A DNA stretch of 7,444 nucleotides from Altererythrobacter sp. (GCA_024636575.1 JAGXGU010000012.1:1-7444); one strand, 5' to 3'. Positions 1 to 5,770 are shown, counted from the first letter of the stretch. Notes: generated by a model from the letters alone, not told the origin. Made by a program: numbers and translations.

Positions 1-147
1 CTTCAACCCCGAATGATTCCTTGATCGGCTCGGTCAATATGTTGATGATCGTGCGATCAATGAAGTTGAAAATATAGACCGTGAGCAATATCCCGAGAAT
101 ATATCTGCGGTAACTCTTGCTGCCAAAGCCCGTTTGGGGGTTCCTGA
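1..147 (-). pseudogene. MFS transporter, main body (start of gene), interrupted by IS and cut by window edge
   Basis: Read on the minus strand, this stretch encodes RNPQTGFGSKSYRRYILGIL followed by a first membrane helix and the motif NFIDRTIINILTEPIKESFG. This is typical of the TM1 and first loop of major facilitator superfamily transporters (the NFIDR...I...L...IK..FG pattern). The gene continues beyond base 1, so its length and substrate cannot be judged. No usable start codon lies in this frame between the insertion sequence and TM1. Its natural start is on the far side of the IS at 1124, where a matching N-terminal piece is found. Two 3-bp TGA copies flank the IS, and keeping only one restores the frame exactly. 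As it stands the gene is most likely inactive unless translation restarts internally. The MFS call rests on about 48 visible residues, so the subfamily is unknown. Confidence 0.72.
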
Positions 148-164
148 GAGCCCGATCCGAAAGT
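148..164 (+). repeat. Left terminal inverted repeat of the IS
   Basis: The sequence GAGCCCGATCCGAAAGT matches the right end (reverse complement) with two C/T differences. It is preceded directly by the target duplication TGA at 145-147. Confidence 0.93.
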
Positions 165-224
165 AGTTGAGCAATACCAGCATCTTGTGATTCAGCCTTC
201 TTTGTCGAGAAGATGGAGGAATCG

Positions 225-1058
225 ATGGGATGGACTGGTATTGCTCGGGCCGAATATAACCGGGAAAGTTTGCGATATCCAAGCGATTTGACGGACCGCG
301 AGTGGACGCTGACAGCGCCTTTCATCCCGCCTGCGAAGTCTGGCGGGCGACGGCGCACGACGGACATGCGCGAGGTTGTGAACGCGCTGCTTTACGTTGC
401 ATCGAGCGGCGGCGCGTGGCGGATGCTGCCAAAATGCTTCCCTCCGGTTTCGACGGTGCGCCGGTACTTTTACGCTTGGCGCAACGCCGGACTGTTCGAG
501 ACGATCAACGCCGTGCTGGTGATGAACCTGCGCGAGATCGAGGGCCGCGAGGCCTCGCCATCGGCCGGGGTGATCGACAGCCAGAGCGTCAAAACCACGG
601 AAAGCGGCGGGGTTTGGGGCTATGATGCGGGCAAGAAAATCAGGGGTCGCAAGCGCCACATTCTCACCGACACCTGCGGATTCCTGATCTTCATCCTCGT
701 CCACGCGGCCGATATCCAGGACCGTGACGGCGCGGTCGATGTGCTCAAAGCGGTGCGCTTCCGTTTCCCCTGGTTGCGCCATGTGTTCGCCGATGGCGGC
801 TACGCCGGAGACAAGCTCAGGGACGCGCTCAAGGCTCATGGAAGCTGGACCATCGAGATCATCAAACGCTCCGATACCGCCAAGGGCTTCGTCCTCCTCC
901 CACGCCGCTGGGTCGTCGAGCGCACCTTCGCATGGCTAGGGCGGTGCAGGCGATTGGCCAAAGACTGGGAACGATCCATCGAAAGCTCAACCGCATGGGC
1001 GCTCATAGCCTCAATCCGCATGCTTACGCGCAGAACCGCAAGGTATTGCTATGCATGA
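225..1058 (+). CDS. IS5-family (IS1031-like) DDE transposase
   Basis: This transposase catalyses cut-and-paste movement of the IS that carries it. The N-terminal part (about residues 15-95) has the DUF4096-like pattern LRYPSDLTDREW...GGRRRTTDMREVVNALLY. A DDE nuclease domain follows. The likely catalytic residues are D118 in GVIDSQSVKT, D190 in FADGGYAGDK and E232 in VVERTFAWLGRCRR. I chose the ATG at 225 (277 aa) because GGAGGA at 215-220 is a well-placed ribosome binding site. The ATG at 213 would add MEES and has weaker support. The stop at 1056-1058 lies just inside the right inverted repeat, as is usual for compact IS elements. The frame is intact with no frameshift, so the enzyme may be active. 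Confidence 0.93.
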   Translation: MGWTGIARAEYNRESLRYPSDLTDREWTLTAPFIPPAKSGGRRRTTDMREVVNALLYVASSGGAWRMLPKCFPPVSTVRRYFYAWRNAGLFETINAVLVMNLREIEGREASPSAGVIDSQSVKTTESGGVWGYDAGKKIRGRKRHILTDTCGFLIFILVHAADIQDRDGAVDVLKAVRFRFPWLRHVFADGGYAGDKLRDALKAHGSWTIEIIKRSDTAKGFVLLPRRWVVERTFAWLGRCRRLAKDWERSIESSTAWALIASIRMLTRRTARYCYA

Positions 1059-1061
1059 CAA

Positions 1062-1078
1062 ACTTTCGAATCAGGCTC
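1062..1078 (-). repeat. Right terminal inverted repeat of the IS
   Basis: Read on the minus strand this is GAGCCTGATTCGAAAGT, the partner of the left end at 148-164. It is followed directly by the second TGA target copy at 1079-1081. Confidence 0.93.
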
Positions 1079-1079
1079 T

Positions 1080-1124
1080 GAGATTGTCTAAATCAGGACC
1101 CGTTCTCGCTACAGATTCAGCCAA
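1080..1124 (-). pseudogene. N-terminal fragment of the interrupted MFS transporter gene (TTG start)
   Basis: Fifteen codons read (M)AESVARTGPDLDNL on the minus strand. They join in frame to RNPQTGFGSKSYRR on the other side of the IS once one TGA copy is removed. The proposed start is TTG at 1124-1122. GGAG (minus strand of 1132-1135) lies seven bases upstream, at good ribosome-binding distance. An in-frame TAG lies further upstream, and no ATG, GTG or CTG occurs in frame between it and the fusion point, so TTG is the only standard start available. This fixes the insertion point about 15 codons into the gene, ahead of the first membrane helix. Confidence 0.62.
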
Positions 1125-1194
1125 ATTCGAACTCCAATATGTTTTTCCAGCGGGCTATCTCGCGGCGAATATCTGGAGACGATATAGACTCTTT

Positions 1195-1209
1195 GAATAT
1201 TGTATATTC
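1195..1209. promoter_or_regulatory. Inverted repeat upstream of the MFS gene, possible operator
   Basis: GAATAT-TGT-ATATTC is a perfect 6-bp inverted repeat with a 3-bp spacer, in the AT-rich gap between the fic stop (1301) and the MFS start (1124). It sits about 70 bp upstream of the TTG start, where a repressor of a transporter gene could bind. No regulator gene is visible in the window and I could not define confident -35/-10 boxes. The same gap holds a weak hairpin (CCCGC at 1221-1225 with GCGGG at 1234-1238) without a T-run. Confidence 0.3.
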
Positions 1210-1300
1210 GATTGTTCAGACCCGCATGGAAAAGCGGGCTGGGACAACTGAGATGGGGCCGTGTGGGGGCCTTGCCGTTTTGGCAGCTGCTATTGGTATC

Positions 1301-2497
1301 TTATGCTTCCGGGTAGAGCGTGGGGAAAAGGATATCCAAACTCTTCGTCGGGAAGCGCAGCGATACCGGACCCTTCTCGGTTTCCGATGCTAAGAGTCCA
1401 ACTTCGATCACATCTTTCAGCACACGGCGGGCCGTCCGCTCAGGCAGCCGGGTTATACGCGGCGCATCACCGCGTTCGAACTCGCCCCGCATCAGGGCTT
1501 CTTCGAGCAGATCGCCTGCTTCCGGCTTCCAGTCTTGCAAATCGGCGTAGCGTCGCAACCTCCGCGCGAGCGGGGCCAGATCGAACAGGCTACCCATGAA
1601 TGTTATCTGATCGAGACACACCTTTAGGAACCATTCCGTGAACTCAATGAGGGCTTTCTGCGATAGATTGCCACGCCCATCCCTGTCGCCTTGGCGTGGG
1701 CTATCGGCGTGCTGCATATAGCGCTTATATTCTGCCCGGCTCTCCATTCCTCGCGCAAGTCCGCGAGAAATCGACCACAAGCCGTGCGATCCGATACCGG
1801 CTTTATGCGCCATCGCGTAGCTCATCAGTCTGCTAATCCTGCCATTGCCGTCAGGAAAGGGATGGATGTAATTGAACCGGTGGTGAGCCCCCGCCATTGC
1901 GACGAGGCGCTGACCGGTCCCCATTCTCTCCATGCGAAAGCGGCGTTCGAAGTGCTGCATGAAATTGGCGACGCGCTCGCTCGAAGGGGGCAGATGCAAT
2001 CCGACTTCCACATCATGCTCAAGCTTTGAGCGCCACTCGCCGGGCACCATCATGAACTCACGCCTTTCGCTCTTTATGAGCAGCATTTCCTTTGGCGCGT
2101 CCCTGTAGAAGTCCCGATGAAGGGATCGCAGCCAATCGCCCGATGCGGGTTCGGGTAACTCGCCTGACGCGAACAGGGCGTCGATCTCTGATTGCAGCCT
2201 GATATGCGCGGTGGCTTCGAGTTGCAGGCTGCGCGTCAGCTTGTCGTTGTCGAACTCGCCCTTGAGTGCGCGTTCTATGTCACGAGGCCGGGTGTTATGG
2301 CCCTCGATCAGGTTGCTGTAATAGGTATTCATCATCCTGACGGCATCGGCGAGATTGGTTGCCGAGCGAGGATGGAGAGAACGACCCAGATTTCCCGCCG
2401 CCGAGGTCAGGTCGGCGATGATATCTGTGATCTGGCTCGGGATCATCTCCTCTAAAAAGGCCGGCTCGATCTTTTGCACATTCTCAAAATCTGGCAT
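1301..2497 (-). CDS. Fic-domain protein (probable class II AMP-transferase)
   Basis: Fic proteins usually transfer AMP from ATP to hydroxyl side chains of target proteins and act in the cytoplasm. The core motif HPFPDGNGRISR lies at residues 212-223 (ATG numbering), with H212 as the expected catalytic histidine and the GNGR part binding phosphate. An inhibitory helix motif (S/T)xxxE(G/N) is seen as SNLIEG with S61 and E65, ahead of the Fic core, which defines class II. The C-terminus (about 325-385) resembles a winged helix, with RLPERTARRVLKDVIEVGLL. The 398-aa length fits Fic/helix-turn-helix proteins. I chose ATG 2497; a TTG at 2521 would add eight residues, and neither start has a strong ribosome binding site. 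No antitoxin gene is visible nearby, which fits self-inhibition through the internal helix. The target is unknown. It lies between an integrase stub and an IS, suggesting accessory DNA. Confidence 0.9.
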   Translation of the reverse strand: MPDFENVQKIEPAFLEEMIPSQITDIIADLTSAAGNLGRSLHPRSATNLADAVRMMNTYYSNLIEGHNTRPRDIERALKGEFDNDKLTRSLQLEATAHIRLQSEIDALFASGELPEPASGDWLRSLHRDFYRDAPKEMLLIKSERREFMMVPGEWRSKLEHDVEVGLHLPPSSERVANFMQHFERRFRMERMGTGQRLVAMAGAHHRFNYIHPFPDGNGRISRLMSYAMAHKAGIGSHGLWSISRGLARGMESRAEYKRYMQHADSPRQGDRDGRGNLSQKALIEFTEWFLKVCLDQITFMGSLFDLAPLARRLRRYADLQDWKPEAGDLLEEALMRGEFERGDAPRITRLPERTARRVLKDVIEVGLLASETEKGPVSLRFPTKSLDILFPTLYPEA

Positions 2498-2554
2498 TAT
2501 TTGGCCGATCTTTTTGCTCAATACAGGGCCATTTCCCTGCTTGGGGAATACCAG

Positions 2555-2582
2555 ATTTCAGCGTCTTTCTGATTTCTGTCAA
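2555..2582 (-). promoter_or_regulatory. Possible sigma-70-like promoter for the fic gene
   Basis: On the minus strand there is a perfect TTGACA (2582-2577), a 16-bp spacer and TGAAAT (2560-2555), which matches TATAAT at four of six positions. Transcription would begin near 2548, giving a leader of about 27 or 51 bases depending on the fic start. It directly follows the stop of the integrase stub. The -10 box is weak, so this remains a prediction. Confidence 0.38.
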
Positions 2583-2583
2583 C

Positions 2584-2811
2584 TTAAATGGCCGATCCTG
2601 TGGCCGATCCTGTGGCCGATATCAAATGCATCATATCAATGTCGGCAAATGCCAACTTGTTGATCGCGTCATGCAATACTCTAACCCTATGGCCGCTAAC
2701 GGTTCGCAGCGACTTCCAGATTTCGAGCCGCTTCAGCAGTGCCTGAGCGTCGGTCGGTATGGTGCGCCTGAAGTAGAATTGCTCGCCTCGAAGGAAAACG
2801 CCTTTTGGCAT
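2584..2811 (-). pseudogene. Truncated integrase, N-terminal DUF6538-like stub (75 codons)
   Basis: The frame begins MPKGVFLRGEQFYFRRTIPT and continues LLKRLEIWKSLRT. This resembles the DUF6538 domain at the N-terminus of many alphaproteobacterial tyrosine recombinases (pattern: L..RG..YYFRR.VP.......I..SLRT). Intact proteins of this type are several hundred residues long with the catalytic R...HxxR...Y in the C-terminal half, and none of that is present. After about residue 65 the protein dissolves into the repeat ATGSATGS and stops at TAA. The same frame stays open for 21 more codons after the TAA without recognisable homology. The stub lies upstream of fic on the same strand. No ribosome binding site is well spaced at the ATG (GGGAA is almost in contact with it). 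It is probably the remnant of an island or prophage integrase. The domain assignment is from memory of the family. Confidence 0.6.
2589..2620. repeat. 12-bp tandem repeat, about 2.7 copies
   Basis: TGGCCGATCCTG occurs at 2589-2600 and 2601-2612, with a partial third copy TGGCCGAT at 2613-2620. The core TGGCCGATC also appears at 2502-2510 in the start region of fic. In the integrase-stub frame the unit encodes a repeated four-residue block (ATGS). It may be slippage at a deletion junction or a set of binding sites upstream of fic. Confidence 0.85.
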
Positions 2812-2836
2812 TTCCCGTAGCAGTTTCCCGTAGCAG
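2811..2836. repeat. 13-bp perfect tandem duplication at the integrase start
   Basis: TTTCCCGTAGCAG occurs twice back to back (2811-2823 and 2824-2836), overlapping the first base of the stub's start codon. On the minus strand it places CGGGAA directly before the ATG and again 13 bases further upstream. It is probably a small slippage duplication. Confidence 0.85.
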
Positions 2837-3010
2837 GCACGCTCAGGGGACCGTCTTACCGACGATTTCCCAAGGGTCTCAGTGCTTTCAGTTATAATGG
2901 TGCCAGAAGAGGAGAGGGGGAAGGACTTCGATTCGAGTCCGCCTTTTTGTTCGGATTAAAGCCCGTGTTTTCAATGTTGGAGAGTTCGAGTCAGAACAGG
3001 ACCGGCCCAC
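2837..3010. other. Intergenic region between integrase stub and OmpA terminator, possible old attachment-site region
   Basis: I find no convincing gene here. The segment 2923-2940 (GGACT, loop TCGATTCG, AGTCC) looks like a tRNA T-arm, and TTCGAGTC recurs at 2985-2992. However, no acceptor, D or anticodon arm can be paired around either, so no tRNA is called. The location between the integrase stub and core-looking genes is where an attachment site or decayed tRNA end would be expected. Confidence 0.3.
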
Positions 3011-3042
3011 AAAAAAGGGCCGACCTTCCGGCCGACCCTTTT
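3011..3042 (-). terminator. Rho-independent terminator of the OmpA-family gene
   Basis: In minus-strand RNA the arms from 3042-3030 and 3025-3013 form a 13-bp stem around a four-base loop (GGAA), followed by a U-run ending at 3011. Two pairs are G-U wobbles, which would be A-C mismatches in plus-strand RNA, so the hairpin favours the minus strand. It lies 46 bp after the OmpA-family stop. Confidence 0.85.
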
Positions 3043-3088
3043 GCAATCGCTGTGCGGAACTCAAATGCTCCGAATTCGCGAATGGTGA

Positions 3089-3787
3089 TTATTGCGCCGC
3101 TCTTGCTGCGGCGACATCTTCCTGCGTGACCGGAATGATCTTGATTTCGACCCGGCGGTTCAGCGACCGGCCGTAATCGGTATTGTTGTCACCCACGAAA
3201 TAGTTCGGATCTTCACCGAAGCCCTGCGAACGGATGCGGGCGGATGAAACACCCCGAGAGGCAAGATAATTTGCCACTGCCTGCGCGCGCTGTTCGGACA
3301 GACGCTGGTTGAACGCGGTCGAACCGGTCGAATCGGTGTAGCCATACACGTCGATCAGGCTGTCGGGGTACTGAACCATGCTGGCAGCAACCCTATCCAG
3401 CGTATTCCGGAACGTCTGGTTGATGGTGTAGCTACCGGTGGCGAAGGTAACGCCGTCGGGCAAATTGACCAGGATGGCCGACCCGCCATCGGTTTCCGTA
3501 ACATCCACGCCGGAACCGGCGGTCTGTTCCTTCAGTTCCTTGATCTGCTGATCCATCTTGTAGCCGACAACTCCGCCAGCAACACCGCCGACACCGGCAC
3601 CGATGATGCGCCCGGTCTTGCCGCCGATAACGCCGCCCAGCAATCCGCCGAGAACCGCGCCGCCGACACCGCCGATGGCGGTGCGCGAAACCTTCTTTTC
3701 GCCCGTATTAGGGTCTGTAACGCAGCCAGATACTGTTACCAGCGACAGCGCTGCCAGACTCGATACGAAAATCCGTGAATTCTTCAT
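3089..3787 (-). CDS. OmpA-family lipoprotein with glycine-zipper region
   Basis: Predicted outer-membrane lipoprotein that anchors to peptidoglycan. The 232-aa product has a lipoprotein signal peptide ending VTVSGC, so C22 would be lipidated and cleaved by signal peptidase II. A glycine zipper spans about 38-76 (repeated GGxxG, such as GGVGGAVLGGLLGG), which may insert in or pack against a membrane. The OmpA-like domain covers about 105-218, with YGYTDSTGS (D152), NQRLSEQRAQAV and GRSLNRRVEI (R211/R212). The conserved Asp and Arg that hold diaminopimelate in this family are present. I chose ATG 3787 because it gives a clean signal peptide and has AAGGAA-type binding sequence about eight bases upstream. 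A longer frame reaching 3865 adds 26 non-signal residues and is unlikely. It is transcribed alone and divergently from the CBS-domain gene. Confidence 0.92.
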   Translation of the reverse strand: MKNSRIFVSSLAALSLVTVSGCVTDPNTGEKKVSRTAIGGVGGAVLGGLLGGVIGGKTGRIIGAGVGGVAGGVVGYKMDQQIKELKEQTAGSGVDVTETDGGSAILVNLPDGVTFATGSYTINQTFRNTLDRVAASMVQYPDSLIDVYGYTDSTGSTAFNQRLSEQRAQAVANYLASRGVSSARIRSQGFGEDPNYFVGDNNTDYGRSLNRRVEIKIIPVTQEDVAAARAAQ

Positions 3788-3983
3788 AGGGAAGTTCCTT
3801 CCTCTTATTGTGCCCCAGGCACGTAAATTGGTTACTCCGCACCCACCTGCGTTGTAGGCCTTCAACTATCCAAATCACAGACTGTTCCCGATTCGAATAT
3901 TCGGCCTGTGTTTGCTTGCCTGTCCGGAACTGATTGCACGCTGAATGGTGGCGCAACGCTGCAATTGTGCTAGCGATGTGCAG
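3788..3983. promoter_or_regulatory. Divergent intergenic region with small palindromes
   Basis: This gap must carry the promoters of both the OmpA-family gene (minus) and the CBS-domain gene (plus). I cannot point to confident -35/-10 pairs. A perfect palindrome CGAATATTCG lies at 3894-3903. A short hairpin GTGCC-CCA-GGCAC at 3810-3822 lies in the probable leader of the OmpA-family gene. Both may be chance. Confidence 0.35.
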
Positions 3984-5303
3984 GTGACACCCTTTCCATG
4001 GCCAGACCTGATCATCATCGGCGCATTGATCGTGCTCAATGGCATCTTCGCCATGTCCGAACTGGCGATCGTGTCAGCGCGGACGGCGAAACTGCGCGCA
4101 GCCGCCAGGCAAGGCAGTAAAGCGGCAAGAACCGTGATGGGGCTGGCTGCCGACCCGGGTAAATTCCTGTCCACCGTGCAAATCGGCATTACCCTGATCG
4201 GAATCATTGCCGGCGCTTATTCAGGGGCCAGCCTGGGCGGCCCGGTTGGCGAACGCCTGGCCTATCTGGGGATGCCGGCGGATTATGCCGACAATGCAGG
4301 CTTTGCAGTTGTCATCGCGCTGACCACCTATTTCAGCCTGGTTATCGGCGAACTGGTGCCGAAGCAGGTGGCCCTGCGCAATGCAATCCCGATTTCTCTG
4401 GTGATGGCCCGCCCGATGGCTTTTCTGGCCCGTGTGGCTGCTCCGGTGGTGTGGGTTCTGGACAAAAGCTCTGGCGTATTGGTCCGCTTACTGGGGGTGC
4501 GCCCGGCGGGGGAAGGCAATGTCACTGCCGAAGAACTGCATATGATTTTCGCCGATGCAACCCATCAGGGGGTGATCGAAGCGGAGCAGCATCAGATCCT
4601 GGCGGGTGTAGTGCGGATGGTTGACCGTCCGGTACGCGAATTGATGACCCCCCGGACGGAGCTCGACTGGGTTGATCTGTCTGACGACATGGCGGCGATT
4701 CAGGCTGCGATCGAGGACAGCCCGCATTCCCTGCTGCCAGTGGCGGATGGCTCGCCGGACAAGATTGTCGGCGTGGTGAAGGTGCGCGAAGTCTTGGCAT
4801 TGCTGGTGGCGGGCAAGACGGTTTCACTCGCCAAGCTTATGGGCAAGCCAGTGATAATTCCCGACCAGCTGGATGCGCTCGACGCCTTGCGCGCATTGCA
4901 GCAATCGGAAGTGGCCATGGCGATTGTGCATGACGAGTACGGCCATCTGGAAGGCATCGTCACGCCTGTTGATCTTTTGACTGCGCTGGTCGGCCATTTT
5001 GCCAGCGATCAGGATGAAGGCGACGAGCCGGGCATAGTCGAGCGCGCCGATGGATCGCTGCTGGTGTCAGGCGCCTTGTCCGCAGATGATCTGGCAGACC
5101 GGCTGGGGCTGGAATATGGCGACGACCGTGAATTTGCTACCGCTGCCGGCTATGTGCTGTCGGTGATCAAGAAATTGCCGGTAGAGGGCGAAATCTTCAA
5201 GGCACAGGGCTGGCGATTCGAGGTGATCGACATGGATCACCGCAAGATCGACAAATTATTGGTGACGGACGAACGGCCCGCAAGGGAAATGGAGCCGGAA
5301 TGA
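3984..5303 (+). CDS. CNNM/CorC-type (hemolysin C-like) membrane protein with CBS pair
   Basis: Inner-membrane protein of the CNNM/CorC family, whose members are linked to magnesium or other divalent cation export; the 'hemolysin' label is historical. With a GTG start at 3984 it has 439 residues. The N-terminal DUF21/CNNM membrane domain covers about 1-175, with helices at 8-30, 62-88, 106-130 and 140-170 and the family motif GELVPKQVALR (122-132). A CBS pair covers about 215-338, including RELMTPRTELDWV and the HDEYGHLEGIVTPVDLL pattern. A C-terminal CorC_HlyC domain covers about 350-428. The start is uncertain: ATG 3945 would add 13 residues that do not look like family sequence, and GTG 3978 is also possible. 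None has a clear ribosome binding site. It converges on the ileS-lspA operon, and the stop touches the shared terminator. Confidence 0.92.
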   Translation: MTPFPWPDLIIIGALIVLNGIFAMSELAIVSARTAKLRAAARQGSKAARTVMGLAADPGKFLSTVQIGITLIGIIAGAYSGASLGGPVGERLAYLGMPADYADNAGFAVVIALTTYFSLVIGELVPKQVALRNAIPISLVMARPMAFLARVAAPVVWVLDKSSGVLVRLLGVRPAGEGNVTAEELHMIFADATHQGVIEAEQHQILAGVVRMVDRPVRELMTPRTELDWVDLSDDMAAIQAAIEDSPHSLLPVADGSPDKIVGVVKVREVLALLVAGKTVSLAKLMGKPVIIPDQLDALDALRALQQSEVAMAIVHDEYGHLEGIVTPVDLLTALVGHFASDQDEGDEPGIVERADGSLLVSGALSADDLADRLGLEYGDDREFATAAGYVLSVIKKLPVEGEIFKAQGWRFEVIDMDHRKIDKLLVTDERPAREMEPE

Positions 5304-5333
5304 AAAAGGGCCCGCGATCAAGCGAGCCCTTTA
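5303..5333 (-). terminator. Terminator between convergent genes, best oriented for the ileS-lspA operon
   Basis: An 11-bp stem (AAAGGGCCCGC at 5305-5315 with GCGAGCCCTTT at 5322-5332) encloses a 6-base loop. In minus-strand RNA the only non-Watson-Crick pair is a G-U wobble and a run of five U follows (5307-5303). In plus-strand RNA there is a C-A mismatch and a shorter U-run. It may still serve both genes. Confidence 0.8.
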
Positions 5334-5355
5334 CTTGTCTGACTGAAAAGCGCCC

Positions 5356-5769
5356 TCAACCCGGGATAACAGCCTGCGTTACCTGACCGTCACCCTCAGG
5401 CGCGGCGATAATGTCGCGGGTTACGCGGCCTTTGGCCACGGTGTTGGTTCCCGCATCGCCCACTGATGAACGGATACCAGGATCGGCGGTGCCGGCCTTC
5501 TGGATTGCCGACTGTTCCACGCCGCTGCGCGCTGCCGGGCCGCCGAACAATGCGTCCAGCGCCTGCGAGGAAGCCGCGTCTTCGGTCGGGCGCGGCGCGC
5601 CGGGGGCGGGCGGCACCAGATTGAAATCAGGTGGGACCACCAGGGGTGCCTGCCGCTGCACAGCAAATTCATCGGGCCGGTCGCGGCCCAGAATGCCGCC
5701 GTCACCGCCGCAAGCAGACAGCATGGCGCAGCCAGCGCCCAGAAGGATCAGTGTATTTGTCTTAACCAT
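5356..5769 (-). CDS. Small lipoprotein, DUF3035 / BamF-like
   Basis: Predicted 137-aa outer-membrane lipoprotein. The signal peptide ends LSAC, so C20 would be the lipidated residue. The mature N-terminus carries GRDRPDEFAVQRQAPLVVPP and then DF.LVPP (about 29-54). This proline-rich RPDEF...PL.VPPDF pattern is typical of the DUF3035 family, which is associated with BamF, an accessory lipoprotein of the beta-barrel assembly complex described in Caulobacter. The remainder is low-complexity and probably flexible. I chose ATG 5769 because it starts the signal peptide and has GGAG seven bases upstream, inside the lspA C-terminus. Longer frames reaching 5886 run back through lspA and are not credible. 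The lspA stop and this start are separated by one base, implying translational coupling. The lipoprotein assignment is firm; the BamF link is from family memory. Confidence 0.82.
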   Translation of the reverse strand: MVKTNTLILLGAGCAMLSACGGDGGILGRDRPDEFAVQRQAPLVVPPDFNLVPPAPGAPRPTEDAASSQALDALFGGPAARSGVEQSAIQKAGTADPGIRSSVGDAGTNTVAKGRVTRDIIAAPEGDGQVTQAVIPG

Positions 5770-5770
5770 A

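Larger units (their letters stand above)
148..1078 (+). mobile_element. IS5-family insertion sequence, IS1031-like group, complete (931 bp)
   Basis: The element is bounded by imperfect inverted repeats beginning GAGCCCGATCCGAAAGT on the left and GAGCCTGATTCGAAAGT on the right (read inwards), which match at 15 of 17 positions. It is flanked by a direct TGA repeat at 145-147 and 1079-1081. The length near 930 bp, the single transposase frame and a 3-bp TNA target duplication are all known traits of the IS1031 group of IS5. The transposase reads left to right, opposite to the MFS gene it interrupts. The intact ends, duplication and open frame suggest a recent and possibly still mobile copy. Confidence 0.93.

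Noticed and set aside
34..282. Minus-strand open frame of 82 codons across the IS left end
   Set aside because: It spans the IS boundary in a different frame from the MFS signal; the neighbouring frame carries the clear MFS motif, so this one is a shadow.
192..839. Long minus-strand frame opposite the transposase
   Set aside because: It is antisense to a transposase with all catalytic motifs and its own sequence shows no domain.
1221..1238. Hairpin CCCGC/GCGGG as a terminator for fic
   Set aside because: The stem has only five pairs, the loop is eight bases and no T-run follows on either strand.
2517..2586. A small gene in the open frame after the integrase stub's stop
   Set aside because: It has only about 21 codons with no start site of its own near the stop and no recognisable similarity, and it overlaps the predicted fic promoter.
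2893..2898. Perfect TATAAT on the plus strand
   Set aside because: No -35-like sequence lies 16-18 bp upstream and no plus-strand gene follows before the minus-strand OmpA-family gene.
2880..3010. A tRNA gene
   Set aside because: Only T-arm-like pieces are seen; no acceptor, D or anticodon stems can be paired around them on either strand.
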